Positions 1-10,323 of a stretch of DNA of 64,000 nt are shown piece by piece. The DNA lies in assembly GCF_001667885.1 (NCBI RefSeq), contig NZ_LZJW01000182.1:1-64000 (forward strand), in the 5' to 3' direction. This stretch comes from Mycobacterium scrofulaceum (GTDB taxonomy: Bacteria; Actinomycetota; Actinomycetes; Mycobacteriales; Mycobacteriaceae). Below the pieces are notes generated by a model. The model was not told the DNA's origin. It did no database searches and worked only from the letters and a program-made list of their open reading frames with translations. Positions within the stretch are counted from its first letter, which is position 1. Every line of letters begins with the position of its first letter. The translations under genes and the position numbers were made by a program.

Positions 1-3000
1 ATGGCCGGATACGTTGTGCCGCAACGGCCGATAGTCGATGACGCAGAGATGGCCTCGTTCGCATCGGAGGTGCGCGCGGCGGCGGCGGCGACGCCGTCAG
101 CGGCCGCCAGCGCCGCCTCGACCTCGGCCAGCTCCACGCGGAAACCGCGCACCTGGACCTGATGGTCGGAGCGTCCGACGAATTCCAGTTGGCCGTCCTC
201 GGTCCAGCGGGCGAGATCGCCACTGCGGTACAGACGTGAACCCGGTTCGAGCGCAAAGGGATTGGCGATGAACCGGGTGGCGGTCAGTGCGGGCCGTTTC
301 CAGTAGCCCCGCGCCAGTTGATCGCCGGCGTAATAGAGTTCGCCGACGACTCCGACCGGCACCGGCCGCAGGCCGTCGTCGAGCAGATAGGCACCCGCCC
401 CGGGAACCGGCTTGCCCACCAGGGGATTCGGGGGCTCCAGCCGTCCGCGTGATACCGCGCCGGACGTTTCGGTGGAGCCGATGTTGTTCAGCAGCTCGAT
501 GTCCGCGCCGGCGCACACGGACACCAACCGCTGCAGCAGCGACGGGCTCACCGGCTCTCCGCCGCACACCAGCCTGGACAGTCCACGCACCGCGTCGGGC
601 CGGCTGTCCAGCAGGGCGGAGACCAGGCTGGGCACCGCGGTCACCTGCGCGACCGCGTGCCGATTCATCAAGTCGCCGAGGGCTTCCGGGTCGCGGTGGT
701 CGGCATCGTCGGCGAGGATCATCGTGGCCCCCGCCGCCAGGCCGGCCAGCATCTCCATGCCGCCCTCGAGGAACGTGATCGACGCCTGCGCCAGGCGGAT
801 GTCGTCGGTCCTCGGCGGGTAGTGCCGCAGCTGCCAGTCCAGCCGGGCCGCCATCGACCGATGGGTGCCCAGCGCGCCTTTCGGCTTGCCCGTGGATCCG
901 GACGTGAAGACCAGGAACATCGGGTCGTCGGGGTGTGGCAGCGGCAGCTCCGGCCGGTCGCCGTCCCCGTTCTCGACGGCGGCGCGCACCCGAGGGTCAT
1001 CGAGCGAAAGCACCTGGACACCGGCGACTTCGGGGACGCTGTCCGCCGCTTCGGCCGTGGCCAGCACGACGGGCGGTCGCACGTCGTCGAGCATGAACTG
1101 TTTGCGCGCCGGCGGATAGCCCGGATCGATGGGGAAGTAACCGCCGCCCGCCTTCATGATGGCCACCAGCGCCACCACCAGGTCGATGCTGCGCCGTGTC
1201 GACAACCCAACCAACGTTCCCGGTCGAACGCCGCGCGCCGCGAGCAGCGTCGCCAGGTTGTCCGAATGACGGTGCAGCGTCGGGTAATCGATCTGCTGAT
1301 CACCGCAGTGCACCGCGATCCGGCCGGGGCCCCAGCCCCGGCTGGGCTCCAGCAATTCCGGAATGGTGCGTGGCCGGTCGTGCGGGGGCCGTTCGCCGCG
1401 GCTCCAGTGCTCCAGGCGGCGCCGCTCTGCGGCGTCGGTCAGCTGCACGTCTCGCAAACTCTGATCGACATTGTCGGCAAACTCGGTGATCACTCGGGTC
1501 AGCCATCCGGCCAACCGCTCGATCGTGGTCCTGCTGTACAGCTCGGTGCGGAAGATCAGATTGCCGTTGTATCCGACTCCGCCCGAGCCGTCGGTGCCGA
1601 AGAAGTTGACACTGAGGTCGGCGTGCGCCATGTCGAAGACGGGGTCCAGCGAGGTGCACACCGTGTCCTGCTCGCCGCCGTCGGGCGCTTGCTCGATCAC
1701 CCGCGTCGCCGGCAGGTGGTCGCGGACGTGCACGACCACCTGGAACAGCGGGTTGCGCGACAGCGAACGCACCGGGCTGACGCTGTCGACCACGCGGTCG
1801 AACGGCAGGTCCTGATGGGCGTAGGCGGCCAGCGCCGTTTCCCGCGCCCGAGTCAGCAAGTCGCGCAGCGTCGGGTTGCCGGTCAGGTCGTTGCGCAGCA
1901 CGAGGATGTTGACGAAAAACCCGATCAGTTGGTCCAATTCGGCCTCGGTGCGCCCGGCGACCGGGGTGCCCAGCGGGATGTCGAGCCCACCGCCCGCCTT
2001 GTGCAGCACCACGGCGACGGCGGTTTGCAGCAGCATGAATTCGGTGATGCCCAGCTCGCGAGACAGCTCGGCGAGCTTGGCGCGCGTGGCCGCGTCGATG
2101 CGGAAGTCGACGGATTCGCCCTCCCCGCTGGGCACCCGCGGCCGCGGGAAGTCGGGCCGCAGCCCGCTGTCCTCGGGCAGCCCGGCCAGCTGCCGGTTCC
2201 AGTACTCGCGCTGCTCGGCGGCGATGCGGGACTCGTGACCGCCCGCGTCGCCGAGGAACTCCCGCTGCCACGCCGCGTAGTCGGCGTACTGCACCCGCAG
2301 CGGCGCCCACGCCGGAACGTCCCCGGCTCGCCGCGCCCGGTACGCGGTCATCACGTCGGCGAACAGCACCCCGGCCGACCAGTGGTCGGAGGCGATGTGG
2401 TGGACCACCAGCGACAGCACGTGCTCGGCGGCGGCGGCGGCGGTGCGCAGCACCGCCACCCGAATCGGGAATTCGCGGTCCAGCTCGAAGCAATGCCGGC
2501 GCTCGGCATCCAGCTCCCGCTGCAGCCAGGCCTGATCGGGCCCGGTTGCGCGGCGTACGGAGACCTCACCCGCGGGCCCGACCACCTGGTAGGGCACGCC
2601 ATCGGACTCCACGTAGGAGGTGCGCAGGATTTCGTGCCGGGCGACGACGTCGCCGATGGCGGCGACCAGGGCGTCGATGTCCCAGGGCCCAGTCAGTTTC
2701 GCGGCGAAGGGAATGTTGTTGACCCAGCTCGGCCCGTCAACGCGGTAGGCGAACCAGCTGCGCAGCTGGGAGGCCGACAGCGGCATGGGCCCGTCGTGGG
2801 CGGTCGTGATCAGCTTGGGCCGCGACTGCCGGACCTCGCCGGAAGTGAGCTGGTCAACCCGCTCGGCCAACAAGCCGACCGTCGCCAGTTCGAAGACGTC
2901 GCGGATGCCGACGTCCACGCCGCACTCGGAGCGGATCGCGGCGACCAGCTTCGTGGCCACCAGCGAGTGGCCGCCCAGGTCGAAGAACGAGTCGTCGACG

Positions 3001-6000
3001 CCCACCCGGTCGTGTCCGAGCAGCGCGGAAAACAGTGCGGCGATGCGGCGCTCGGTTCCCGTGTTCGGGTCCCGGTATTCGGCGGCGGCCGCGATCTGCG
3101 GTTGGGGCAGCGCGGTGCGGTCGATCTTGCCGTGCGCCGTGATCGGGATTTCGTCAAGCGCCACATAGGCGGCCGGCGTCATGTAGTCCGGTAGCGCCGC
3201 TGCCACCCGGGTGCGGATCCGCTCGATGTCAACGCTTTCCGGGTCGCCGCCCGGCGCGGGCGTGACGTACCCCACCAGGCTCTTGCCCAACCGCGGCAGG
3301 TCCATGGCCAGCACCACCGCTTGCCCCACGCTCGGGTCAACCGAGATGGCGGCCGCGATCTCGCCCAGCTCGATGCGGAAGCCGCGGATCTTGACCTGTT
3401 CGTCGGCGCGGCCCACGAACTCGATGTCGCCGTCGGCGTTGCGGCGGGCGAGGTCGCCCGAGCGATACAGCCGGCCCCCCGGGGCGAACGGGTCGGCGAC
3501 GAACCGCTCGGCGGTCAGCCCGGGCCTGCGGTGATAGCCGTGCGCGACATGCGTTCCACCGATGTATATCTCGCCGATCACCCCGGGGGGCACCGGGCGC
3601 AGCGCGTTATCGAGCAGGTGGACCTGCGTGTTGATCTTCGGGCGGCCGATTGGCACCACCCGGGTGCCTTGGGCCCCTTCCACCGGGTAGCTGGTGCAGT
3701 TGACCACCGTTTCCGTGGGGCCGTAGAAGTTGTACAGCAGCGCATCGAAGGTGGCATGGAACTTGTCGGCGATCTCGCCCGGCAACGCCTCGCCGCCAAT
3801 CGGCACGCGGCGCAGGGTGCGCCACCGGCTGACGCCGGGGAGCGAGAGGAACAGGCCGAGCAGCGACGGCACGAAATGCATCGAGGTGATGCCTTCGCGG
3901 CTCAGCAGATCCGTCAGGTACCCGATGTCGCGCAGCCCGTCCGGGCGCGGAATCACCAGCCTGGCGCCCATGATCAACGTGCCGAAGATTTCCCCCATGG
4001 ACACGTCGAAGCTCGGCGACGCGACCTGCAACAGCCGGTCGGTCTCGTCGACGCGGTACTCGTCGCCGAACCAGACGAAATATTCGGCGATCGGCGCGTG
4101 GGGCACCGGCACGCCCTTGGGCAGCCCGGTGGAACCCGACGTGTAGATCAGGTAGGCGGTGTTGTCCGGGGACAGCGGCCTGATCAACTCGGCGGGCGCG
4201 GTCGCCGGGTACTCCGACAGCCCGGAAACGGGCTGGCGCAGCACGAGTTTGGCGTCGGCGTCGCCGAGGATGAAGCTCAGCCGGTCCTCGGGGTAGGTCG
4301 GATCCACCGGCAGGTAGACCGCGCCGGCCTTGAGCACGCCCAGCGCGGTGATGACCAGTTCGGGTGACTTGTCCAGCAACACCGCGACGCGGTCCTCCGT
4401 GCCGACGCCCCGCTCGATCAGCCAGTGCGCCAAGCGGTTCGACTCTTCGTCGATCTCCCGGTAGGTGTACTGGCGGCCCTCGTACACGACGGCGATCGCG
4501 GCGGGTGACAGCGCCGCTCGGCGGGTGACCAACGCCGGCAAGGTGGTGGCCGGGGTGTCGAAGTTCTCGCCGGTCGATGCCCGGCGTAGCCACTCGGCGT
4601 CGTCGGTGCCGATCAGCGCGCATGCCGACAGCGCGGTGTCGGGGTTCGCCAGCGCGTCGTCCAACAACACGGCGTAGTGCCGCAGCAGCTGGTCCACCAG
4701 CTGCCGATCCAGCACCTCGACCAGGTACTCGGCTTCGACCAACCCGCCCCCCGAGCGGTCCAGCTCGACCATGAAACTCAGTGGCAGCTGGTTGAAATGG
4801 CCACGCAGTTCCGCGCGCGTGCACCGCACCCCGGGCGGGCAGAAACCGGCGCCATCGGGCTCGCGCTGCCCGAAGCTCACCCGGGTCATCCGGTCGGCGC
4901 CGTGCCGGCGATCGGGGTTGGACTCACGGACGAGCCAGTCCAGGTCGGCGCGCGCATGGGCGAACGCGCCCACCGCGCGGTCCCGAGTTTCGGTCAGCAG
5001 CTCTCGAAAAGTCTGGTGGGGCCCCGGCCGCAGCCGGATCACCACGGTGTTGCCGTAGTACCCGATCAACGATTCGGTTCCGACGCCGCGGTTGAGGACC
5101 GGAGCGGCGATCAGGAAGTCGGTCGACTGGGTGTAGCGGTGCACCAGCGCGGCGAAGGCCGCCATCAGGACCATGTACGGGGTGGCACCGGTTTCCCGCG
5201 CCAGCGCCGCCGCCCGGTCGACGGTGGCCGCCGGCAACGGCATCGTGGCCCGCCCCGCACGCCAGGTGCTTGGCACGACCGATCCGTTGGGACCCGGAAG
5301 CTCAAGCGGCTCTGGCAGATTCGCCATCTGACGTCGCCAGTATTCGTAGTCCGCGGCGGGATTCGCGGCTTCGGCGGGCGGTGGGGCCGCGGGTGCGGGC
5401 TCGTCGCCGAAGCCGTCCGGATCGACATACGCGCGGGTCAGGTCGGCAAAAAACGGTGCCCACGAAGCGTCGTCCCAGGCGATGTGGTGGGCGGTGATCA
5501 ACAGCATCAGCTCGTCGGCGGAAAGCCGCGCCACCGTGACCCGCAGGGGCGAATCCGCGGCAAGGTCGAAGGGCCGGCGGAAGTCGCGCTGCGCCAGCAC
5601 GTCCAGCCGTAACTGCCGGGCCTGATCGGTCAGCCCCGACAGGTCATGCTCGGCCCACTCGGGGCGCAGTTCCTCGCGGATGACCGGATGCGGGTCGCCG
5701 TCGGCGCCCGTGTCATACGTCGTGTGCAGCACCGCATGCCGCGCGGCCACAGCGTCGACCGCGCGCCGCAGGCGTTCGGTGTCGACCGTGCCGGTGACGC
5801 GGTAGGAGACGCAGACGTTGAGGAGCGCGCTGTCCGGGTCCATCGACTGCACGAACCACATCCGGTGCTGTCCGACGGACATGCGCGGCTCGTCGTGGGT
5901 GGCCACCGGCGCTTCCGCGGCCGGCCTGGCCAGGCCGCGTTCGGCGATCTTGCGGCGCAGCAGTTCCAGGCGCTCGTCGTCGAGCCGTGCGTCGGCTCGG

Positions 6001-6014
6001 GTGGTTTCCGTCAC
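1..6014 (-). CDS. mbtE: Mycobactin NRPS MbtE (3' end beyond window)
   Basis: Non-ribosomal peptide synthetase of mycobactin assembly, expected to load N6-hydroxylysine. The GTG start at 6014 overlaps the mbtD stop (GTGA). The frame stays open to the left edge, giving at least 2,004 residues. Visible domains in order: condensation (HHIAWDD near residue 175), adenylation (TSGSTGLPKG near 618; YRSGDLAR and a GRADEQVKIRGFR-type motif after it), carrier protein (FFDLGGHSL, Ser near 1015), a second condensation domain (HHIASDHWS near 1204) and a second adenylation domain (TSGSTGKPKG near 1700, YRSGDLARW near 1930). I checked the codon phase at four of these motifs and saw no frameshift. As I recall, M. 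tuberculosis MbtE is about 1,680 residues, so this one is either longer or carries the MbtF module too. It is the last visible gene of the mbtBTCDE operon. Confidence 0.93.
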   Translation of the reverse strand, partial: MTETTRADARLDDERLELLRRKIAERGLARPAAEAPVATHDEPRMSVGQHRMWFVQSMDPDSALLNVCVSYRVTGTVDTERLRRAVDAVAARHAVLHTTYDTGADGDPHPVIREELRPEWAEHDLSGLTDQARQLRLDVLAQRDFRRPFDLAADSPLRVTVARLSADELMLLITAHHIAWDDASWAPFFADLTRAYVDPDGFGDEPAPAAPPPAEAANPAADYEYWRRQMANLPEPLELPGPNGSVVPSTWRAGRATMPLPAATVDRAAALARETGATPYMVLMAAFAALVHRYTQSTDFLIAAPVLNRGVGTESLIGYYGNTVVIRLRPGPHQTFRELLTETRDRAVGAFAHARADLDWLVRESNPDRRHGADRMTRVSFGQREPDGAGFCPPGVRCTRAELRGHFNQLPLSFMVELDRSGGGLVEAEYLVEVLDRQLVDQLLRHYAVLLDDALANPDTALSACALIGTDDAEWLRRASTGENFDTPATTLPALVTRRAALSPAAIAVVYEGRQYTYREIDEESNRLAHWLIERGVGTEDRVAVLLDKSPELVITALGVLKAGAVYLPVDPTYPEDRLSFILGDADAKLVLRQPVSGLSEYPATAPAELIRPLSPDNTAYLIYTSGSTGLPKGVPVPHAPIAEYFVWFGDEYRVDETDRLLQVASPSFDVSMGEIFGTLIMGARLVIPRPDGLRDIGYLTDLLSREGITSMHFVPSLLGLFLSLPGVSRWRTLRRVPIGGEALPGEIADKFHATFDALLYNFYGPTETVVNCTSYPVEGAQGTRVVPIGRPKINTQVHLLDNALRPVPPGVIGEIYIGGTHVAHGYHRRPGLTAERFVADPFAPGGRLYRSGDLARRNADGDIEFVGRADEQVKIRGFRIELGEIAAAISVDPSVGQAVVLAMDLPRLGKSLVGYVTPAPGGDPESVDIERIRTRVAAALPDYMTPAAYVALDEIPITAHGKIDRTALPQPQIAAAAEYRDPNTGTERRIAALFSALLGHDRVGVDDSFFDLGGHSLVATKLVAAIRSECGVDVGIRDVFELATVGLLAERVDQLTSGEVRQSRPKLITTAHDGPMPLSASQLRSWFAYRVDGPSWVNNIPFAAKLTGPWDIDALVAAIGDVVARHEILRTSYVESDGVPYQVVGPAGEVSVRRATGPDQAWLQRELDAERRHCFELDREFPIRVAVLRTAAAAAEHVLSLVVHHIASDHWSAGVLFADVMTAYRARRAGDVPAWAPLRVQYADYAAWQREFLGDAGGHESRIAAEQREYWNRQLAGLPEDSGLRPDFPRPRVPSGEGESVDFRIDAATRAKLAELSRELGITEFMLLQTAVAVVLHKAGGGLDIPLGTPVAGRTEAELDQLIGFFVNILVLRNDLTGNPTLRDLLTRARETALAAYAHQDLPFDRVVDSVSPVRSLSRNPLFQVVVHVRDHLPATRVIEQAPDGGEQDTVCTSLDPVFDMAHADLSVNFFGTDGSGGVGYNGNLIFRTELYSRTTIERLAGWLTRVITEFADNVDQSLRDVQLTDAAERRRLEHWSRGERPPHDRPRTIPELLEPSRGWGPGRIAVHCGDQQIDYPTLHRHSDNLATLLAARGVRPGTLVGLSTRRSIDLVVALVAIMKAGGGYFPIDPGYPPARKQFMLDDVRPPVVLATAEAADSVPEVAGVQVLSLDDPRVRAAVENGDGDRPELPLPHPDDPMFLVFTSGSTGKPKGALGTHRSMAARLDWQLRHYPPRTDDIRLAQASITFLEGGMEMLAGLAAGATMILADDADHRDPEALGDLMNRHAVAQVTAVPSLVSALLDSRPDAVRGLSRLVCGGEPVSPSLLQRLVSVCAGADIELLNNIGSTETSGAVSRGRLEPPNPLVGKPVPGAGAYLLDDGLRPVPVGVVGELYYAGDQLARGYWKRPALTATRFIANPFALEPGSRLYRSGDLARWTEDGQLEFVGRSDHQVQVRGFRVELAEVEAALAAADGVAAAAARTSDANEAISASSTIGRCGTTYPA

Positions 6015-9007
6015 GCGGGCAGTCCAACCTTTCTGGCTTCGCGAGCGTCGGGTGGTGCGCCTTCCGGCGGCTCGCCCGAGCCGGCGCGCAATGCGTCGAC
6101 CAATTCGGTGAGGGTGATCCCGCCCAGCATGCGGGCGACGGGAACGGAGCGTCCGACCGTGCGGCGCAGCCGCTTACGCAGATCGAGTGCGAGCAGCGAG
6201 TCCACCCCGAGGTCGATGAGCGGCGCGCTCGGGTCGATCGAGACGGAGTCACTCAGGTGTAGCGTCGCGGCGAGTTCGCCGCGCACCACGTCGGCCAACG
6301 GCCTGGTCGCGGAGTCGCCCGCTCCCCCGCCGGTCTGGGCCGCGCTGAACGGCATTGGCATTCCCTGGCTTTCGAAGAACACCGCGAGCCGGTCGAAGTC
6401 CGCGTCGAAGATCAGCGGATCGCCGTCATAGCGGTGCAGGCCCGCCTCGATCGCCGCCTCGGGAACCATCGCGGTCAGGCCGGATCGTTCGGTGCGGGCG
6501 ATCTCCTCGGCCCCCACCACGCCGGCGGCCTGCCAGAGTCCCCATCGGATCGCCACGCAGTCCTGGCCCCGGGCGCGCAGCTGAGCGACCAACACGTCCA
6601 GCATCCGGTTGGAGGCGGCGTAGGCGGCGTGGTGGTACCCGCCCCAGACCCCGAACACCGACGAACAGGCCAGGATTCGGCAGTCCGGCCGCAGCGGCCA
6701 CATTTCGGCCAGCAGGGCCAGGCCACGCACCTTGGCGGCACACACCGCCGCCACGTCGGTGCCGGTGAGGTCGGTGCGGGAGCGCGTCTCGGCGATGCCG
6801 GCGGTATGGATTAGCAAGGACGCCGCCGCGCCGGCGTGCCGCACGGCTTCGGCCACGGCGGCCGGATCGGTGATGTCGCAGCGCAAGGCGCGGACATCGG
6901 TGTCGTGTCCTGCGGTGAGCCGGCGCAGTGCGGTTTGGTCGAGGCCGTTGCGGCTCAGCAGCGTGACCGTTCGCGCCCCGCGCTCGATGCAGTACCGCGC
7001 ATAGCGCAGGCCGATAGCGCCGCTGCCGCCGGTGATCACCACGTGGTCCAGGGTCGCGGCGTCCAGCGGCCGATGGACCGCCGAATCGCGGCAGTCCCGG
7101 AAGGTTCGGACGTACCGTCGCGGCACTTCATCCCCGCGCACTGCCACCTCGGCCGCCTCGCCGAGCAACACGTCGATGACGGTGTGCGCGGCCCGCGCGT
7201 CGAGGTCCCGGCTCGACAGGTCGAGATGCCCGAAGGCCTGGTCGGCGAATTCGAAGCCGACGCTGCGGTGCATCGCGGCCAGCGCCGCCTGCGCCGGGGA
7301 CGCCTCGACGTCGCCCGCATCGACGCTTTCCGCGCCCGCGGTGAGCAACCAGACGGCCCGGCAGCGCGGTCCGATCAGGGCGGCGTAATCGGGTAGGCCC
7401 GCGTCCGGCCGGCGGGCGATCTGCTCGATTGCCGCCACGGGATCCCGCTCGTCGAGCCCGGTGGCGACGACCGCGAGGATCTCCGCCTCCTGCGGTTCGA
7501 CCACCCGGCAACCGCCTTGCGCGCCAACGGTATCGATCAGCCGCTGCGTCAACGCGCTACCCGCGCCGGTCACGTCGAAGAACCCGATGTCGGCGCCCGC
7601 CGCGTTCGACGGGGTCGCCCGCTGCCAGGTCTCGACCGCGACGGTGAGCGACGGGGCCCGCACCGTGTCGGTCAGTGGATCGGGCGCCGCCCATAGGTGC
7701 ACCGCCCGCATGGGAGCGTTCGGGAACCCGCGCAGCGGCCGCCGGGCAGCGCCGGGAATGGTGTTCGCCCACTGGCACCCGGGATCGGCCGACGCCACGG
7801 TCACGATGTTCTTCGCCAGCACGTCGGTGACGGTCCCCTCGCGGTGACCCGAGCCGACCGCCACGCTGCTCTCTTCGATCAGGTCCGCGAGCGGGTACAG
7901 CAGCGAGGGGTGCGCGGACATCTCGATGAACGTGGTGGCCCCGAGTTGTCGGGCCGTGGCCACGGCCCGGTCGAAACGCACCGTGTTGCAGAGATTCTCA
8001 TACCAGTACTCGGCGAATCCCACCCCGCTGCCGACCTCCCCACCGAAGGTCGAGCCGACGAATCTGACCGGGCTGTCCTGGAAGGCCGAACGGGGAACCA
8101 GCTCGGTCAACTGGGCGCGCAACGGCCGCAGCACGCTGGTGTGCCCGGGGTAGTCCACGGCCAGCTGGTGGGTGAACATCCCGCGTTGGCGGGCCAGCCG
8201 CACGGCGGCCGCCACGGCGTCGTGGTCTCCGGACACCACGGTCGACGCGGGGCCGTTGACCGCCGAGACTTCCAGCCAGCCCGTGGTTTCCCCGATCAGC
8301 GACTCGGCGTCGTCGACACCGGCGCCGAGCACCACCATGGCGTACTGACCCGCCAATTGGTCGACGATGCTGGCGCGGGCCCCGACCAGTGCGACCGTGT
8401 CGGGCAACGAAACCGTACCGGCTACGTACGCCGCCGCGACCTCGCCCAGGCTGTGACCGATGGTGATTGCGGGGAGCACACCGTGGAATCGCCATTCGTG
8501 CGCCAGGCTTACCGCGTGGGTGAATTGCGCCCCCTGGATTTCGGTCCGCGACCAGGTGCGGTCGAGCCCTCCGGTCAGGTAGGGCAGCGGCGAGGGCAGT
8601 CCCGCGGCGAGGAAGGCCTGCGCACAGCGGTCGGCCTCGGCCCGATACGCCGAAAGCTGTTGATACGCTTCGGCTCCCATCGATTGCCATTGGTTGCCCT
8701 GGCCGGGAAACACGAACGCGATGCACGGGGCGGCCCCGGCCGACGACCGGGTCACCAGGGGATGCTCTTCGCCGCGGGCCAGGGCGGACAGTCCACCGGT
8801 GAGCTCGGCGCGGTCGGCCGCCAGGACCACCGCGCGGTGCCGTCGCACGCGCCGCAGACGCAGCAGGCTCGACGCTATCGCCGCGATGTCCGCGTCAGTC
8901 CGATCCAGATAGTCCAGGATCGCTTGGGCGTCGTTGGCGATCAGCTCTGCGTCGTGCGCGGTGAGCAACACGGGTACGCGCCCGTCGGGCAGTGGCGAGG
9001 TGAGCAT
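6011..9007 (-). CDS. mbtD: Mycobactin polyketide synthase MbtD (AT-KR-ACP)
   Basis: Polyketide synthase subunit that, with MbtC, makes the beta-hydroxyacyl (hydroxybutyrate-like) linker of mycobactin. The ATG at 9007 shares one base with the mbtC stop (TGATG), giving 998 residues, close to the roughly 1,000 expected. An acyltransferase domain begins near residue 95 (FVFPGQGNQW) with its active-site GHSLGE (Ser about 186). A ketoreductase with a TGGSGAIG nucleotide-binding motif lies in the C-terminal half. An acyl carrier protein follows at the end (LGVDSLLALDLRKR). There is no ketosynthase, which is supplied separately by MbtC. An open extension upstream to 9106 lies inside mbtC and is not needed. 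The stop overlaps mbtE by 4 bases. Confidence 0.95.
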   Translation of the reverse strand: MLTSPLPDGRVPVLLTAHDAELIANDAQAILDYLDRTDADIAAIASSLLRLRRVRRHRAVVLAADRAELTGGLSALARGEEHPLVTRSSAGAAPCIAFVFPGQGNQWQSMGAEAYQQLSAYRAEADRCAQAFLAAGLPSPLPYLTGGLDRTWSRTEIQGAQFTHAVSLAHEWRFHGVLPAITIGHSLGEVAAAYVAGTVSLPDTVALVGARASIVDQLAGQYAMVVLGAGVDDAESLIGETTGWLEVSAVNGPASTVVSGDHDAVAAAVRLARQRGMFTHQLAVDYPGHTSVLRPLRAQLTELVPRSAFQDSPVRFVGSTFGGEVGSGVGFAEYWYENLCNTVRFDRAVATARQLGATTFIEMSAHPSLLYPLADLIEESSVAVGSGHREGTVTDVLAKNIVTVASADPGCQWANTIPGAARRPLRGFPNAPMRAVHLWAAPDPLTDTVRAPSLTVAVETWQRATPSNAAGADIGFFDVTGAGSALTQRLIDTVGAQGGCRVVEPQEAEILAVVATGLDERDPVAAIEQIARRPDAGLPDYAALIGPRCRAVWLLTAGAESVDAGDVEASPAQAALAAMHRSVGFEFADQAFGHLDLSSRDLDARAAHTVIDVLLGEAAEVAVRGDEVPRRYVRTFRDCRDSAVHRPLDAATLDHVVITGGSGAIGLRYARYCIERGARTVTLLSRNGLDQTALRRLTAGHDTDVRALRCDITDPAAVAEAVRHAGAAASLLIHTAGIAETRSRTDLTGTDVAAVCAAKVRGLALLAEMWPLRPDCRILACSSVFGVWGGYHHAAYAASNRMLDVLVAQLRARGQDCVAIRWGLWQAAGVVGAEEIARTERSGLTAMVPEAAIEAGLHRYDGDPLIFDADFDRLAVFFESQGMPMPFSAAQTGGGAGDSATRPLADVVRGELAATLHLSDSVSIDPSAPLIDLGVDSLLALDLRKRLRRTVGRSVPVARMLGGITLTELVDALRAGSGEPPEGAPPDAREARKVGLPA

Positions 9008-10323
9008 CACGCGACCTCGGGGAGGGAGACGATCACGTGCGCGTTGGTGCCGGCGATGCCGAACGCCGACGTCGCCGCGATCCGTTGGCCGCCGACCGCG
9101 GGCCACGGGGTCAGGGTCTTCGCCAGGCGCAAACCTTGGCTGTCCCAGTCGATTTCCCGGCTCGGGTTCGCCGCGTGCAGCGTCGGTGGGATGGCACCGT
9201 GTTCGGCCGCGACCACCACCTTGGCCAGCCCGAGTGCCCCGCTGGCGGCAAGCGAATGGCCCACGTTCGACTTCACCGAGCCGAGCAGCGCGCCACCACC
9301 GGGCGCCGTGTCGCCGTAGGTTTGCGCCAGCGACCGCAGTTCCGTGCGGTCACCGAGGCGGGTGCCGGTGCCGTGGCCCTCGACCATGCCGACCTCGTCC
9401 GGCCGAATCCCGGCCTGTGTCATGGCACGCCGGAACAGGCGGAGCTGGGCGTCACCGCTGGGCGCGCTGAGCCCGGCGCTGCGGCCGTCCTGGTTGACGG
9501 CCGTGGCGCGGACCTCGGCCACCACCTCGTGGCCGGCGCGCAGTGCGGCCGATCTGCGTTGCAGCACAAACATCGCCGCACCTTCGGCCCACACCGTACC
9601 GCTGGCCTGCGCGCTGTAGGGGCGGCAGTGGCCGTCGTCGGAAAGCGCGTGCTGCTTGGAGAATTCCACGAAGAACCCCGGCGAACCCAGCACGTTCACC
9701 CCGCCGGCCAACGCCAGGTCACAGTCGCCGTTCTGGACCGATCGCACCGCGACATGGAACGCGGCCAGGGCGGAAGCGCACGACGAGTCCACGGTCAGCG
9801 CCGGCCCGGCCAGCCCCAGCGTGTAGGCGACCCGGCCGGAGATCACGCTGAGCGCGGTCCCGGCGAGCAGGTGGCCGCTGTGCTGGGAGAAGCTGGCCAT
9901 CTGCGGCCCGTACCCGGTGGCCGAGGCGCCGACGAAGCAGCCCACGTCGTGGCCGGCCAGGTCGTCGGGATTGATTCCGCTGTTCTCCAGCGCGCGCCAG
10001 GAGACGCGGAGCACGACGCGTTGCTGGGGGTCCATGGCGACGGCCTCCCGCGGCGAGATGCCGAAGAACTCGGGGTCGAAGGTTGTTGCCCCCGAAAGGA
10101 ATCCGCCGCGATCATGGATTTCCTTGAAGCCGCTGCGCCGCGAGCCGGCGAGCAGCTCGCTTACCTGCCAACCGCGGTCGGTGGGGAACGGACCGAGCGC
10201 CTCGCGGCCCGCCGACAACAACTCCCAGTACTTCTCCGCGGTGTCGATGCCGCCGGGCGCTTCGAGCGCCATGCCGACGATCACGACGGGGTCGGCGGCC
10301 CCGTCGCACCGGTTGTCAGACAT
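9007..10323 (-). CDS. mbtC: Mycobactin ketosynthase MbtC
   Basis: Free-standing beta-ketoacyl synthase, 438 residues, that catalyses the decarboxylative condensation whose product is reduced by MbtD. The catalytic Cys is about residue 182 in TVDSSCASALAA. The two histidine motifs are present as EGHGTGTRLGD and KSNVGHSLAASG. The N-terminal DPVVIVGMALEAPGG is the usual start of a type I KS domain. The ATG at 10323 lies inside the end of mbtT (8-base overlap), and the stop shares a base with the mbtD start, so the genes look translationally coupled. Confidence 0.95.
   Translation of the reverse strand: MSDNRCDGAADPVVIVGMALEAPGGIDTAEKYWELLSAGREALGPFPTDRGWQVSELLAGSRRSGFKEIHDRGGFLSGATTFDPEFFGISPREAVAMDPQQRVVLRVSWRALENSGINPDDLAGHDVGCFVGASATGYGPQMASFSQHSGHLLAGTALSVISGRVAYTLGLAGPALTVDSSCASALAAFHVAVRSVQNGDCDLALAGGVNVLGSPGFFVEFSKQHALSDDGHCRPYSAQASGTVWAEGAAMFVLQRRSAALRAGHEVVAEVRATAVNQDGRSAGLSAPSGDAQLRLFRRAMTQAGIRPDEVGMVEGHGTGTRLGDRTELRSLAQTYGDTAPGGGALLGSVKSNVGHSLAASGALGLAKVVVAAEHGAIPPTLHAANPSREIDWDSQGLRLAKTLTPWPAVGGQRIAATSAFGIAGTNAHVIVSLPEVA

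Noticed and set aside
80..100. Run of GGC/GCG triplets
   Set aside because: It encodes an alanine-rich stretch of the MbtE adenylation domain, in frame; not a functional repeat.
657..3194. 845-codon plus-strand open frame
   Set aside because: Antisense to mbtE; its composition (Arg, Gly, Val, Gln, Asp-rich without motifs) is the usual shadow in GC-rich coding DNA, while the minus strand shows clear NRPS motifs.
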